This document shows, piece after piece, positions 28,918 to 37,809 of a stretch of 52,601 nt of DNA. Origin of the DNA: Actinophytocola sp. Lineage in GTDB: Bacteria; Actinomycetota; Actinomycetes; Mycobacteriales; Pseudonocardiaceae. Every line of letters begins with the position of its first letter. Position 1 is the stretch's first letter. Both the position numbers and the translations under genes were made by a program. Under the pieces are notes generated by a model that worked only from the letters and a program-made list of their open reading frames with translations, had not been told where the DNA came from and did not search any database. Where the stretch lies: positions 1 through 52,601 of the forward strand of contig WHUD01000005.1 in assembly GCA_009377385.1 (NCBI GenBank), read 5' to 3'.

Positions 28918-29541
28918 ATGGCTCTGTACGAGCTCCCTGACCTGGACTACGACTACGGCGCGCTCGAGCCGCACATCTCCGGTGAGATCAACGAGCTGCA
29001 CCACTCCAAGCACCACGCGACCTACGTCAAGGGCGCGAACGACACCATGGAGAAGCTCGCCGCCGCGCGCGACTCCGGCGACTTCGGTCCTATCGTCGGC
29101 CTGGAGACCACCCTGGCGTTCAACCTCGCGGGCCACGCGAACCATGTGGTCTGGTGGAAGATCCTGTCCCCGAACGGCGGCGACAAGCCGACCGGCGAAC
29201 TGGCCGCCGCCATCGATGACAGCTTCGGCTCCTGGGACAAGTTCAAGGCGCACTACGAAGCGGTCGCCACCACCATCCAGGGCAACGGCTGGACCGCGCT
29301 GTCCTGGGACCCAATCGCCAAGAAGCTGATCATCCAGCAGCTCCGCGACCACCACAACAACATGGCGCTGCCCACCGTGCCGATCCTCATGACCGACATG
29401 TGGGAGCACGCGTTCTACCTGCAGTACAAGAACGTGAAGCCGGACTACGTCAAGGCGCTGTGGAACGTCTACGACTGGGCGGAGATCGGCAAGCGCTTCG
29501 ACAACGCCGTCGCAGGCGGCAACGGCCTGCTGCTGAGCTGA
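28918..29541 (+). CDS. sodA: Superoxide dismutase (Fe/Mn)
   Basis: A 207-aa Fe/Mn superoxide dismutase. The four metal ligands are visible: His in [12 protein letters not shown] (H28), His in [12 protein letters not shown], and Asp/His in [21 protein letters not shown] carries the second-sphere region. Full length, no signal peptide, so cytosolic or exported by a non-classical route as in mycobacteria. RBS AAGGAGGGG precedes ATG 28918. It removes superoxide; Fe versus Mn preference cannot be read with certainty. Confidence 0.95.
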   Translation: MALYELPDLDYDYGALEPHISGEINELHHSKHHATYVKGANDTMEKLAAARDSGDFGPIVGLETTLAFNLAGHANHVVWWKILSPNGGDKPTGELAAAIDDSFGSWDKFKAHYEAVATTIQGNGWTALSWDPIAKKLIIQQLRDHHNNMALPTVPILMTDMWEHAFYLQYKNVKPDYVKALWNVYDWAEIGKRFDNAVAGGNGLLLS

Positions 29542-29558
29542 GGCCCGCTCGGGCTGTC

Positions 29559-29605
29559 GTGAAGGGCGTCTTTGCAGCACATAGTGTTGTGGAGACGCCC
29601 TTCAC
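29559..29605. terminator. AAGGGC-type hairpin after sodA
   Basis: GTGAAGGGCGTCT (29559-29571) pairs with its perfect complement at 29593-29605, a 13-bp stem with a 21-nt partly self-complementary loop. It starts 17 nt after the sodA stop. The same AAGGGC arm style is seen at 10808 and 42181. Probable terminator, possibly a mobile repeat. Confidence 0.75.
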
Positions 29606-29662
29606 TGCGTCCGGCGGGTGCCACTTGACTTCGAGTGCACTGGAGGTGCGAGGCTCGACCGC

Positions 29663-30427
29663 GTGGACGACACCCAGATCGACGCCTACCTCGCGCGGAT
29701 CGGCGCCCGCCGCCCTGCTGCGCCCACCCCGGACGCTCTGCGTAGGCTGCACGAACGACACCTGGGCGCGGTGCCGTTCGAGAACATCGCCATCCACATC
29801 GACGAACCGATCTCGCTCGACGCGGACGCGCTCTACGACAAGATCGTCCGCCGCCGCAGGGGCGGATTCTGCTACGAGCTGAACGGCACGTTCGCCATGC
29901 TGCTGCGCGCGCTCGGTTTCGACGTCGCACTGCTGGCGGCCAAGGTGTACCGCGACGACGGCACGCTCGGGCCGCCGTTCGACCACCTCGCACTCCGGGT
30001 CAACGAGGAGTGGCTGGTCGACGTCGGGTTCGGCCGCCATGCCCTGCATCCGCTGGGACTGACCACCGACGCGCCGCAGCACGACCCCGACGGCGTGTTC
30101 CGGCTGGCCGCCACGCCGGACGGCGACGTAGACGTCCACGCGGACAACCGGCCGGTGTACCGCCTCGAATGCCGCCGGCGGGAGCTGAGCGACTTCGGCC
30201 CGACGTGCTGGTGGCAGGCGACGTCGCCCGAAAGCCACTTCACCCGGTCCGTCACGTGCTCGCTGCCGACGGCGTCCGGCCGCGTCACCCTCAGCGGCGA
30301 CCGGCTGGTGGAGACGATCAACGGCGGGCGGAAGGAGACCACGCTGGCGGACGACGCTGAGATCCTGGCCACATACCGGTCGCGCTTCGGCATCCACCTT
30401 GATCGAGTTCCGCGCGTGGGCACGTAA
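29663..30427 (+). CDS. nat: Arylamine N-acetyltransferase
   Basis: A 254-aa NAT that acetylates arylamines or hydrazines from acetyl-CoA. The catalytic triad is present: C70 in RGGFCYELNG, H108 in PFDHLALRV and D120 in LVDVGFG. PFENIAIH is also conserved. I chose GTG 29663 because it gives the standard start (D-D-T-Q-I-D-A-Y-L-A-R-I-G), but no good RBS is within 10 nt; an in-frame GTG at 29618 just past the sodA hairpin is the alternative. In mycobacteria NAT contributes to cholesterol and cell-wall lipid metabolism; the role here is inferred from family. Confidence 0.9.
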   Translation: MDDTQIDAYLARIGARRPAAPTPDALRRLHERHLGAVPFENIAIHIDEPISLDADALYDKIVRRRRGGFCYELNGTFAMLLRALGFDVALLAAKVYRDDGTLGPPFDHLALRVNEEWLVDVGFGRHALHPLGLTTDAPQHDPDGVFRLAATPDGDVDVHADNRPVYRLECRRRELSDFGPTCWWQATSPESHFTRSVTCSLPTASGRVTLSGDRLVETINGGRKETTLADDAEILATYRSRFGIHLDRVPRVGT

Positions 30428-30436
30428 CCTACGCGC

Positions 30437-30475
30437 GACGGGGCCCGTGGCGCTTGCTCCGCCACGGGCCCCGTC
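30437..30475. terminator. Strong 16-bp hairpin terminator
   Basis: GACGGGGCCCGTGGCG (30437-30452) pairs perfectly with 30460-30475 around a 7-nt loop, then TG-TTC follows. It lies 9 nt after the nat stop and upstream of the end of the convergent MarR gene; it should stop nat transcription. Confidence 0.85.
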
Positions 30476-30519
30476 TGTTCCCGAACTGACTGCCGCTCCC
30501 ACCACGAAGCGGACGATTA

Positions 30520-30538
30520 TTAGGTTAGCCTAACCTTC
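30520..30538. promoter_or_regulatory. Orphan IdeR/DtxR iron box
   Basis: TTAGGTTAGCCTAACCTTC matches the 19-bp IdeR consensus TTAGGTTAGGCTAACCTAA at 16 of 19 positions, and its core AGGTTAG-C-CTAACCT is a perfect palindrome. It sits between the convergent nat (stop 30427) and marR (stop 30561) genes, so neither neighbour begins here. It may drive an unannotated RNA or be the remnant of a lost iron gene. Confidence 0.65.
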
Positions 30539-30560
30539 CTGAGCGCGCAAGGGGCCTGCT

Positions 30561-30992
30561 TCATCGTCCCGCCATTCGCTCGATGATCTCGGCGGCTTGG
30601 CTGAGAATCGCCCGTTCGTCTGACGACAGTTTCGCCAGTCGCTCGTCGAGCCATGCCTCCCGCGCCGAGATCGTGGCCTCCACGTACTCCCTGCCCGACT
30701 CGCTCAGCTCGACGATCGCCTGCCTGCCATCGGTGGGGTGCGCGTGCCGCTCGACATAGCCGAGCCGCTCAAGCGCGGCGATCACCCTGGTCATCGACGG
30801 CGGCTGCACGCCCTCCTTCGCAGCGAGCTGGCCGGGCGTCAGCGCGCCGCATTTGTGCAACGTCGACATCGCCGACAGCTGCGTCAACGACACGCTCGTC
30901 TGTGGATGCTGCGCGCGAAGCCGACGATTGAGCCTCACAACCGCGAGCCGCAACTGGCTGGCGAGGGTGCGTTCATGCGCCGCTTGTGCCAT
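30561..30992 (-). CDS. MarR family transcriptional regulator
   Basis: A 143-aa winged-helix MarR regulator. The recognition region is LTPGQLAAKEGVQPPSMTRV (about residues 51-70), with the wing RHAHPTDGRQAIVELSE. Divergent from the small DUF2530 membrane protein across 39 bp that contains an inverted repeat, so it probably controls that gene and itself. In M. tuberculosis the same MarR (Rv0880)-DUF2530 (Rv0879c) pair exists. Ligand unknown. Confidence 0.9.
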   Translation of the reverse strand: MAQAAHERTLASQLRLAVVRLNRRLRAQHPQTSVSLTQLSAMSTLHKCGALTPGQLAAKEGVQPPSMTRVIAALERLGYVERHAHPTDGRQAIVELSESGREYVEATISAREAWLDERLAKLSSDERAILSQAAEIIERMAGR

Positions 30993-30994
30993 TT

Positions 30995-31028
30995 CGTCAG
31001 CCTACCGAGCGGTCACAGTAAGCTGACG
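30995..31028. promoter_or_regulatory. Inverted repeat in marR/DUF2530 promoter
   Basis: CGTCAGC (30995-31001) and GCTGACG (31022-31028) form 7-bp arms 20 nt apart, filling the gap between the marR start (30992) and the DUF2530 start (31032). A MarR operator is the natural reading, though the spacing is long for one dimer. Confidence 0.45.
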
Positions 31029-31031
31029 ACC

Positions 31032-31307
31032 GTGACCGACCTGCCAGACGACACGGCGCCCGCCACACCACCGGAGCTGCCCAAACCGCTGGTCGACCTG
31101 ACGCCAGCCGTGCTGATCGCGACGTCGCTCTGGGCGATCGCGCTGGTCACGTTCGTGGTGCTGACGGTCTGGTTCAGCTTCGACGCCGACCTCTGGCTCC
31201 GCACGGCGATCGCGGGCGTCGCCCTCGGCGGCGTAGGGCTGAGCATCGTCGGCTGGCAGCGCCGCGCCTCCCGCAGCGGCTCCCGAGGTGCCCAGCGCGG
31301 GTTGTGA
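31032..31307 (+). CDS. DUF2530 small membrane protein
   Basis: A 91-aa protein with two transmembrane helices (about residues 22-45, LIATSLWAIALVTFVVLTVW, and 54-74). The N-terminal ELPKPLVDL motif before the first helix is characteristic of DUF2530. Start is GTG 31032. Function unknown. It is paired with the divergent MarR, as in mycobacteria, and is followed 5 nt after its stop by 21-bp repeats. Confidence 0.8.
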   Translation: MTDLPDDTAPATPPELPKPLVDLTPAVLIATSLWAIALVTFVVLTVWFSFDADLWLRTAIAGVALGGVGLSIVGWQRRASRSGSRGAQRGL

Positions 31308-31312
31308 CCGCC

Positions 31313-31361
31313 GACGCCGTGTTCGCCGTTCCGGACGCCGTGTTCGCCGTTCCGGACGCTG
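31313..31361 (+). repeat. 21-bp tandem repeats after DUF2530
   Basis: Two identical 21-bp units (31313-31333 and 31334-31354, GACGCCGTGTTCGCCGTTCC plus G) and the beginning of a third follow the DUF2530 stop by 5 nt and run into the stop of the convergent sacsin-like gene. They are the same family as the 5725-5871 array. Confidence 0.85.
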
Positions 31362-34298
31362 TCAGGCGAGGAGGGTCGTCGCCGTGGGGTCGGCCAGGAG
31401 TGCGGCTACGACGTGGCGAAGCTCCCAGCGCCCTGCGGCGTGCGCCAGCGCTCGGGCGAGGCCGGAGTCGGAGTCGTCGGCGTGGATCACCCCGACGTCG
31501 TCGACCCACCATGGCGCGGCAGCCGTGCCCGCGCCGTCCAGCCGCACCTCAAGGCCCGCGTGCAGACTGACGCCGCCCTCGGGCACGTCGATGCCGAGCA
31601 GTTCCGCGACAACGCACACCGCGCTCAGGTCCGACAAGCCGACCAGCTCGCCCTCGGACACAACCGTGCCCGCTGCCCGCTCGCTGGCCAGCGGGACATC
31701 GAGCACGTCGGCGAGCGCACCAGCCGCCGCGACGGTGTCCGCCGCGAGCAGCGTCGCCGGGTCGACCACGCCCAGCAGCCACGGCACGTCCAGCACGCCC
31801 ACCGCGTCTGCGTCGGTAACGCTGCCGTCAAGCGCCCGCATGGCGTCCGGCGGACTCACCGCCGCGGCGGCCTCCGGCGACAGGGCGGCCAGCGCGGCGT
31901 GCGCCCGGAGCACGACGCCCTGGCGCGGCTCCCGGGACGGGTCGGCCAGCCGGTCGAGCAGGTCCTCGGCGTCCTCGGCATCCGTGACGTCGAGGGTGTC
32001 GCGCACCCCGGCCGCGACCAGCACCTCGCGACTCAGCCCGAGGTCAGGGACGGCGTCGTAGAGCCCGGCGAGCGCTTCGCAGTCCGGCAGCCGCCAGTGG
32101 TTCGGCGGCTGGTCGTCGAGCAGCGCGAACCGCGCCAGCCACCACCCGGTGTGCCCGCCGGGGGCGGTCACGGCCTCCCACGTCTCGCGCTCCTCGGCGA
32201 GCAGCCGGAGCGCGGCCGGCCAGGCGTCGTCATCGACAAGGTCCATGTCGCGCACAGCGAGCAGTGAGGCGGGCGGCTCGGCGCGGCTGTCCCACCACTC
32301 CCGCTCGTCAGGGAGGTCGTGGTCGGGCTCGACCGGCTCCGGATCGTCGACCACGGCGAACGTGTCGAGCACGCCAACCGAACGCAGCGTCGCATCGGGC
32401 CACTCGGCGGCGAAGTCCTTGTCGACGACGTCGAGGGCGGCATCGTCGCCGATCGCGTCGTCCGCGAGGACGTCGAGCAGGGGCGAGGACGGCGACACCA
32501 GCTCGCCTGCCCGCCGCCAGCCGCCATCGTCGGCGGGCAACGCCAACGCGCCAAGCCAACCGGCGCCGGAGCCTTCGGATACCAACCACAGCACCAGCCG
32601 CACCAGCGACCCGACGTCCATGCCCGCCGAGGCGTCCTGGACGCTGCGCTCCACGGCCGACCGCAACGCGGACGCCGCCAGCAGCCCCGGCGGGTCGACG
32701 CCATCAGCGCCGAGCCGTCGCAGCAGCGGATGCGCGACGTCCGGATCCGCGACATGCAGGCCAACGACGTCCGCCTCGGCCAGCAGCTCGAGCAGCTCCG
32801 GCGCGGCGAACTCCGGCAGCAGCACGCCGCGCACGCCGGTCACCAGCCGGCCGTCGATCAGCGGCACCGGCAGGCCGGACAGCGCGTCCGCGCTGACGGC
32901 GTGCGTGTCGAGCGCGGTGGTGAGCATGTCGTACAGCCCGCGCCACCAACGCACGGACCGCGTGATCCCCGCAAGGCCGTCCACGGCCTCGGACACGGTG
33001 AGCGTCCCGGCCCCCAACGGCGCCAGCGTCCGGAGCACGGCCGGTCCCACCGGCGCGGCCACATCGGACAGCACCTCCCCGAGCAGCGCGCCAAGCTCAG
33101 GCAGATCGACGTCGAGCACCCGCGCCCCGCCACCTGACAGCTCTCCGCCGCCCGAACGCGGCAGCCACGCGGACACCCGCAGGCGTTCGGTGATCAGCTC
33201 CCGCAGCATGTCGTCCACATCGGATGCCGGGAAACCCGAGGACGGCACAAGGGCAAGGCGATCCTGATAGGACACGGACCGCACCAGATCCAGATAGGAA
33301 TCCGCGGCGGCGGCAAGCACAACGGACACCGCGGGACCGGCGAGCACCCGCCGACGCGACGGTTCGACCGGCACCGATGCGATCAACCGCGCGGGCAACG
33401 TCAGCCGTTCGTCGGTGGCGGTCGGGGCGTGCAGGACGTCGCGCTCAAGCGGGTCGGGCCGCCCGGAGGCGTCGACCGGCAGCGCCCACAGCGCCGTCCA
33501 CTGTGGCACCGCCTCGATGCCCAGCGTCGCCGCCTGCGCCGCCGTGAAATGACCGCTCGTCTCGTGCACCCGCCAGCGCCGCACCGGCTCGCCGTCCCGC
33601 GCGATCTCCACGACGCCTGCGCCGGAGCGGGTCCATACCGCGCCCGGCAGCTCGATCCGGGTCAGCGCGGGCAGGGTGAGCAGGACGTCGTCGATCTCGG
33701 CGGCGATCTCAGCCAGCAGCGCGTCGACGTCGACGTCGGGCCGCAACGGCAGCCGCACCTCGGTGGCGAAACGATCCGGCGGGACGTCCTCGGTCGGCCA
33801 CGGCAGCCGCAACACCGGCACCGCGCCCTCCCGCCGACGCAGCTGGTCGGCCAGCTCCGGCAGCTCCGCCACGACGGAGCGGGTCAACGCATCGGAGAAC
33901 GCCACTCCGCCGGTGCGCGAGACGACCATGGGCTCGCTCGACACCGCGAGCACCGCCGCGAAGCCAACGCCGAACCGGCCGACGGTCAGCCCGCCACGCT
34001 TGGCGGACGCCCGCAGCGAGGCCAGCGCGGCGACGCCGTCGGCGTCGAGCGGCGCGCCGGTGTTGGCCACCCGCAGCTCACCGCCCGCGACCGACACCCG
34101 CAGACGTCCGGACACCCCGGCGAGGGTGGCTGCGTCGGCGGCGTTCTGCGCCAGCTCGACGAACAGCCGATCGGCATACCCGCCGATGCGCAGGTCGTCC
34201 TCGGAGTTGGCGTCCTCGGTAAACCGGGTCGGCGAGGAACGCCACGCCTGCACGACCGCGTCGCGCAGCGTGGCGGTACCGAACGGGTCAGCCGTCAC
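31362..34298 (-). CDS. Sacsin N-terminal-like ATPase domain protein
   Basis: A 978-aa protein with a GHKL (Hsp90-type) ATPase domain at its N-terminus: LFVELAQNAADA (residues 45-56, the E..N Mg/ATP motif), ELRVANTGAPLDADGV (DxGxG-like box with Asn for Asp) and the G2 lid GRFGVGFAAVL (107-117). This layout is known from sacsin-like bacterial proteins. The remaining 800 aa are Asp/Ala/Leu-rich without a domain I recognise. Start GTG 34298, overlapping the end of DUF3027 by 11 bp, so the two are co-translated. Possibly a chaperone-like ATPase; the function is unproven. Confidence 0.78.
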   Translation of the reverse strand: MTADPFGTATLRDAVVQAWRSSPTRFTEDANSEDDLRIGGYADRLFVELAQNAADAATLAGVSGRLRVSVAGGELRVANTGAPLDADGVAALASLRASAKRGGLTVGRFGVGFAAVLAVSSEPMVVSRTGGVAFSDALTRSVVAELPELADQLRRREGAVPVLRLPWPTEDVPPDRFATEVRLPLRPDVDVDALLAEIAAEIDDVLLTLPALTRIELPGAVWTRSGAGVVEIARDGEPVRRWRVHETSGHFTAAQAATLGIEAVPQWTALWALPVDASGRPDPLERDVLHAPTATDERLTLPARLIASVPVEPSRRRVLAGPAVSVVLAAAADSYLDLVRSVSYQDRLALVPSSGFPASDVDDMLRELITERLRVSAWLPRSGGGELSGGGARVLDVDLPELGALLGEVLSDVAAPVGPAVLRTLAPLGAGTLTVSEAVDGLAGITRSVRWWRGLYDMLTTALDTHAVSADALSGLPVPLIDGRLVTGVRGVLLPEFAAPELLELLAEADVVGLHVADPDVAHPLLRRLGADGVDPPGLLAASALRSAVERSVQDASAGMDVGSLVRLVLWLVSEGSGAGWLGALALPADDGGWRRAGELVSPSSPLLDVLADDAIGDDAALDVVDKDFAAEWPDATLRSVGVLDTFAVVDDPEPVEPDHDLPDEREWWDSRAEPPASLLAVRDMDLVDDDAWPAALRLLAEERETWEAVTAPGGHTGWWLARFALLDDQPPNHWRLPDCEALAGLYDAVPDLGLSREVLVAAGVRDTLDVTDAEDAEDLLDRLADPSREPRQGVVLRAHAALAALSPEAAAAVSPPDAMRALDGSVTDADAVGVLDVPWLLGVVDPATLLAADTVAAAGALADVLDVPLASERAAGTVVSEGELVGLSDLSAVCVVAELLGIDVPEGGVSLHAGLEVRLDGAGTAAAPWWVDDVGVIHADDSDSGLARALAHAAGRWELRHVVAALLADPTATTLLA

Positions 34299-35100
34299 CA
34301 GCAGCGCTCGCGCTGGCGTGTTGTTCGACGTCCAGCAGCGAGTCGTCGTAGATCAAGTCGGCCACCGGCACCGGGGCGCTCTTGTCGACCACGATCTCGG
34401 AGTGCGCGCCGCACCCGTAATCGACGTTGACGACGTGGCCGTCCGCTGGCGCGATCTCGTTGCCGCACACCCCGAACGCCGCGCTCAGCGACCCGGCGAT
34501 CGGCAGGTAGAACCCGCAGGTGCCGCAGGGTTCGCGCACGCTGCGCGCCATGTCGGAGCGGGGCCCGAACTCGCCGGAACGCCACCGGGATGCGGCGTCG
34601 AGCCGCCCGGATCGCGACATCACCCGCCTGCGGCCGAGGCCGACGTCCAGCGCGACGTCCTCGACGGCGGGGTCGTCGCTTTCCAGGTAGGCGGGCACAA
34701 GGCGCTCGTCGTCGGGCTCCGGCGGGAAGATGTCGCCGATGCCGAGGTCGCCGGGGCGCACGCGGCGCTCCCACGGCACCCACTCCTTGGCGATCAGCGC
34801 GTCGTCGCCCGGCCGCAGCAGCACCTCGCTGACGGTGACCGGGAAGTCGTCGCCGGCCGTCGCGACGGTGACCTCCCAGCGCCAGCCCCGGTAGCCAGGC
34901 ACGTCAGCCCGGAACAGATGGGTGACGCAGTCCTGGCTCTCCGGTGCGACGCCGATATGCTCACCCACGGCGGAGCCCGGGTCGTAACCGCGGTCAGCGG
35001 CCTCGTCGCGGGCAACCGAGCGCGACAGCTCGACCGCGTCAACCAGCTCCGGCGCTGGCTGTGGCTGCGCGGTCTCGGTTGCGGTGGACGTCGAGCTCAT
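34288..35100 (-). CDS. DUF3027 family protein
   Basis: A 270-aa actinobacterial protein. Conserved are GYRGWRWEVTVATA, IAKEWVPWERRVRPGDLGIGD, and a Cys-rich C-terminal part (REPCGTCGFYLPIAG, FGVCGNEIAPADGHVV, YGCGAHSE) that looks like a metal site. It matches DUF3027 and the Rv0877 position of M. tuberculosis. Start ATG 35100; the frame is open upstream without similarity. Function unknown. Divergent from the glutaminyl cyclotransferase. Confidence 0.83.
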   Translation of the reverse strand: MSSTSTATETAQPQPAPELVDAVELSRSVARDEAADRGYDPGSAVGEHIGVAPESQDCVTHLFRADVPGYRGWRWEVTVATAGDDFPVTVSEVLLRPGDDALIAKEWVPWERRVRPGDLGIGDIFPPEPDDERLVPAYLESDDPAVEDVALDVGLGRRRVMSRSGRLDAASRWRSGEFGPRSDMARSVREPCGTCGFYLPIAGSLSAAFGVCGNEIAPADGHVVNVDYGCGAHSEIVVDKSAPVPVADLIYDDSLLDVEQHASASAAGDG

Positions 35101-35142
35101 GGTGTCGAGAATAAACGCAGGCTCTGCAGAGAGGCGTGGCTG

Positions 35143-35988
35143 GTGCGTAGCGGACTCTTCATGATCGGGCCCCGGCTGCTCGTGAGCATGCTGCTCGCCG
35201 GGGTCGCCCTCGCCGGATGTGGCGCCAGCGGGGAGCCGACGACCAGCACGAAAACCGATGGCGAGGCCGGGATAGTTGCGCCGCAACCGCCCGAGCGCTT
35301 GCGTGCGCAGGTCCTGGAGACGCTTCCACATGACCCAAACGCTTTCACACAGGGATATGAGATCGCACACGGCGTCCTGTATGAGAGTACGGGGCGGGTC
35401 GGCATGTCCTGGGTGCGGGCGGTCGACACCACGTCAGGCAAGGAACTCGCGCGGATGGCGCTGCCGCCGCCGTTCTTCGGCGAGGGCATCACCGTGGTCG
35501 AGGACTCGCTCTGGCAGGTGACGTGGGAGAGCGGCGTCGCCATCCGCCGTGACGCCGACACCCTTGCCGAGCAGAAGCGCGTCGAGTACTCCGGCGAGGG
35601 CTGGGGGTTGTGCTACCAGGCCGAGCAGGAGCGGGTAGTGATGAGCGACGGCTCGGACACGCTGACGTTCCGCGACCCTGAGACGTTCGAGGAGATCGGG
35701 TCGGTGCAGGTGCGCTCCGGCGGCAAGGAGGTCGACCAGCTCAACGAGCTGGAGTGCGTCAACGGCACGGTGTACGCGAACGTGTGGCAGACCGACACGA
35801 TCCTGCGCATCAACGTCGGCGACGGCACGGTCACCGGGAAGATCGACGCATCTGGCCTGCTCACGCCGCCCGAACAGGCGAAAGCGGACGTCCTCAACGG
35901 CATCGCGGCGATCCCTGGCAGCGAGTACTTCTTCCTCACCGGCAAGCTGTGGCCTAAGACGTTCCGAGTGCGGTTCGTGCCCCAATAG
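35143..35988 (+). CDS. Glutaminyl-peptide cyclotransferase, lipoprotein
   Basis: A 281-aa protein of the plant/bacterial glutamine cyclotransferase family (5-bladed beta-propeller), which converts N-terminal Gln to pyroglutamate. Typical motifs are HDPNAFTQGYEI, YESTGRVGMSWVRAVD, FGEGITVVEDSLWQVTW, GEGWGLCYQ and LNELECVNGTVYANVW. A lipoprotein signal is present, with lipobox LAGC, so it is tethered outside the membrane. GTG 35143 is chosen because AGAGAGG lies 8 nt upstream; ATG 35161 is the alternative. The substrate peptide is unknown. Confidence 0.85.
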   Translation: MRSGLFMIGPRLLVSMLLAGVALAGCGASGEPTTSTKTDGEAGIVAPQPPERLRAQVLETLPHDPNAFTQGYEIAHGVLYESTGRVGMSWVRAVDTTSGKELARMALPPPFFGEGITVVEDSLWQVTWESGVAIRRDADTLAEQKRVEYSGEGWGLCYQAEQERVVMSDGSDTLTFRDPETFEEIGSVQVRSGGKEVDQLNELECVNGTVYANVWQTDTILRINVGDGTVTGKIDASGLLTPPEQAKADVLNGIAAIPGSEYFFLTGKLWPKTFRVRFVPQ

Positions 35989-36064
35989 TGCGCACCTGAG
36001 ATTTCGTCGCGAAGCACGGCGACCGGTGCGACCCGACCCAGCCCGGATAGGGCAGGATTGAGGG

Positions 36065-37807
36065 GTGATCGGTTCCGGTTCGGAAGACAGGTCCGGTTCG
36101 CCGCATTATGGCGATCCGTCACGTCGTGCTGGCAGGAAACCGACCAGGAAATGGGTCCCGTTGCGGGACCAGAGTCCGCCACCGCCGCGCCGTGCGACCG
36201 CGGACGAGGCCGACACCGTCCACCTGCGCAGGGAGCAGGCGCCACCACGTCGTCGTGGCGGGCCTGCCGAGCCGGGCGCGCGGGGCTTCGACCGCTACGC
36301 CACAGACGGCAACCTGCGCCCGGCGGGCGGGTGGCGCGCGGAGCGCCCGCCGGTCAATGACGCCAAGCCGGACCCGCCGCAAGAGCCGGAGACGCCGCCT
36401 GGGCAGCGGATGCCGAAGAAGCTCACCGTCACCAGGGTCGCCGCGCTGCGCGGCAAGGAGCTGTCAGGGCGCGCGGTGGACGCCTTCCATCGGGTGCACA
36501 AGGCCGACGGCGCGGACAAGTCAGGGCTGACATCGCTCAGCTATGCGCTGATGCTCAACTACGCCAGCGACGCCGCGCTCGCCGTCGCGCTGGCCAATAC
36601 GCTGTTCTTCTCGGCGGCGAGCGCGGAGAGCAGGGGCAAGGTGGCGCTGTACCTGCTGGTCACGCTCGCGCCGTTCGCCCTGATCGCACCGCTGATCGGG
36701 CCTGCGCTCGACCGGATCCAGCGGGGCCGCAGGCTGGCGATGTCGGTGTCGTCGGCAGGGCAGGCGTTGATGTGCGTGATCATCGCCGTCTACTTCGACT
36801 CGTGGGCGCTGTATCCGGCCGCGCTGGGCAAGATGGTGCTCTCGAAGTCGTTCATCGTGCTGAAGTCGGCGGTCACGCCGAGAGTGGTGCCGCCGGACAT
36901 CACCCTGTCCAAGACCAACGCGCGGCTGACGGTGTTCGGTCTCGCTGCTGCGGGTGTCGGCGGCGGCATCGCGAGCATCTTCAGTTGGCTCACCGACTCA
37001 CCGGGCGCGCTGCTTGTCGCAGCGACGATCTGCGGCGTCGGCGCGTTCCAGGCGATGCGCATCCCGAGCTGGGTCGAGCGCACCGAGGGTGAGGTCCCTG
37101 CGACGCTGCACACCCGCCCGCTGCGGAAGCGGCCGAAACAGCACATCGGGCGCGGGGTCACGCTCGCGCTGTGGGGCAACGGCACCATCCGGCTGCTGAC
37201 CGGGTTCCTGATGCTGTTCGCGGCGTTCGCGGTGAAGGCGAGCGCCGAACTGAACGACGACAGCCCGTTCGTCCAGTTACTCTTGCTCGGCGCCATCGGC
37301 GGCGCGGCGGGCCTCGGCGGCTTCCTCGGCAACGCCATCGGCTCGCGGCTGCACCTCGGCAGACCAGACCAGGTGGTCATCGGAGCTGTCGCCGCGACAC
37401 TCGCATCGACGGTGCTCGCCGCAATCCTGTCCGGCGTGGCGACGGCGGCGGTCGTCGGTCTGGTCGGGGCGACGGCGAGCGCGCTGGCCAAGATCAGCCT
37501 GGACGCCGTGATCCAGCACGACCTGCCCGAGCAGTCGCGCGCGTCGGCGTTCGGCCGCTCCGAGACTGTGTTGCAGCTCGCATGGTGCTCCGGCGGCGCG
37601 ATCGGCCTGCTGCTGCCGCCGACATACTGGATCGGATTCCTCGTCGTGTCGCCGCTGCTCGCGCTTGGCCTGACCCAGACGGTGCTGGCGCAGCGCGGCC
37701 GTTCGCTGCTGCCGAGCTCGGACGCGCTGCGGCGGTTCGGGCAGCGGGCACAGGCGGGCATTCCGCGCCGCACGCGCACGCGGCGCGCCCCCGAGCGGAA
37801 CAGGTGA
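36065..37807 (+). CDS. MFS transporter with long cytoplasmic N-terminus
   Basis: A 580-aa membrane protein. The first 120 aa are Pro/Arg/Asp-rich and look disordered; the rest carries about 11-12 hydrophobic segments of the MFS fold (for example VALYLLVTLAPFALIAPLIG and LLTGFLMLFAAFAV). LDRIQRGRRLAM resembles the loop 2-3 region. It corresponds in position to Rv0876c. Start GTG 36065 is the only early candidate and lacks a clear RBS, so the true start could be nearer residue 115. The substrate is unknown. The DUF2771 lipoprotein follows after 2 nt. Confidence 0.82.
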   Translation: MIGSGSEDRSGSPHYGDPSRRAGRKPTRKWVPLRDQSPPPPRRATADEADTVHLRREQAPPRRRGGPAEPGARGFDRYATDGNLRPAGGWRAERPPVNDAKPDPPQEPETPPGQRMPKKLTVTRVAALRGKELSGRAVDAFHRVHKADGADKSGLTSLSYALMLNYASDAALAVALANTLFFSAASAESRGKVALYLLVTLAPFALIAPLIGPALDRIQRGRRLAMSVSSAGQALMCVIIAVYFDSWALYPAALGKMVLSKSFIVLKSAVTPRVVPPDITLSKTNARLTVFGLAAAGVGGGIASIFSWLTDSPGALLVAATICGVGAFQAMRIPSWVERTEGEVPATLHTRPLRKRPKQHIGRGVTLALWGNGTIRLLTGFLMLFAAFAVKASAELNDDSPFVQLLLLGAIGGAAGLGGFLGNAIGSRLHLGRPDQVVIGAVAATLASTVLAAILSGVATAAVVGLVGATASALAKISLDAVIQHDLPEQSRASAFGRSETVLQLAWCSGGAIGLLLPPTYWIGFLVVSPLLALGLTQTVLAQRGRSLLPSSDALRRFGQRAQAGIPRRTRTRRAPERNR

Positions 37808-37809
37808 TC

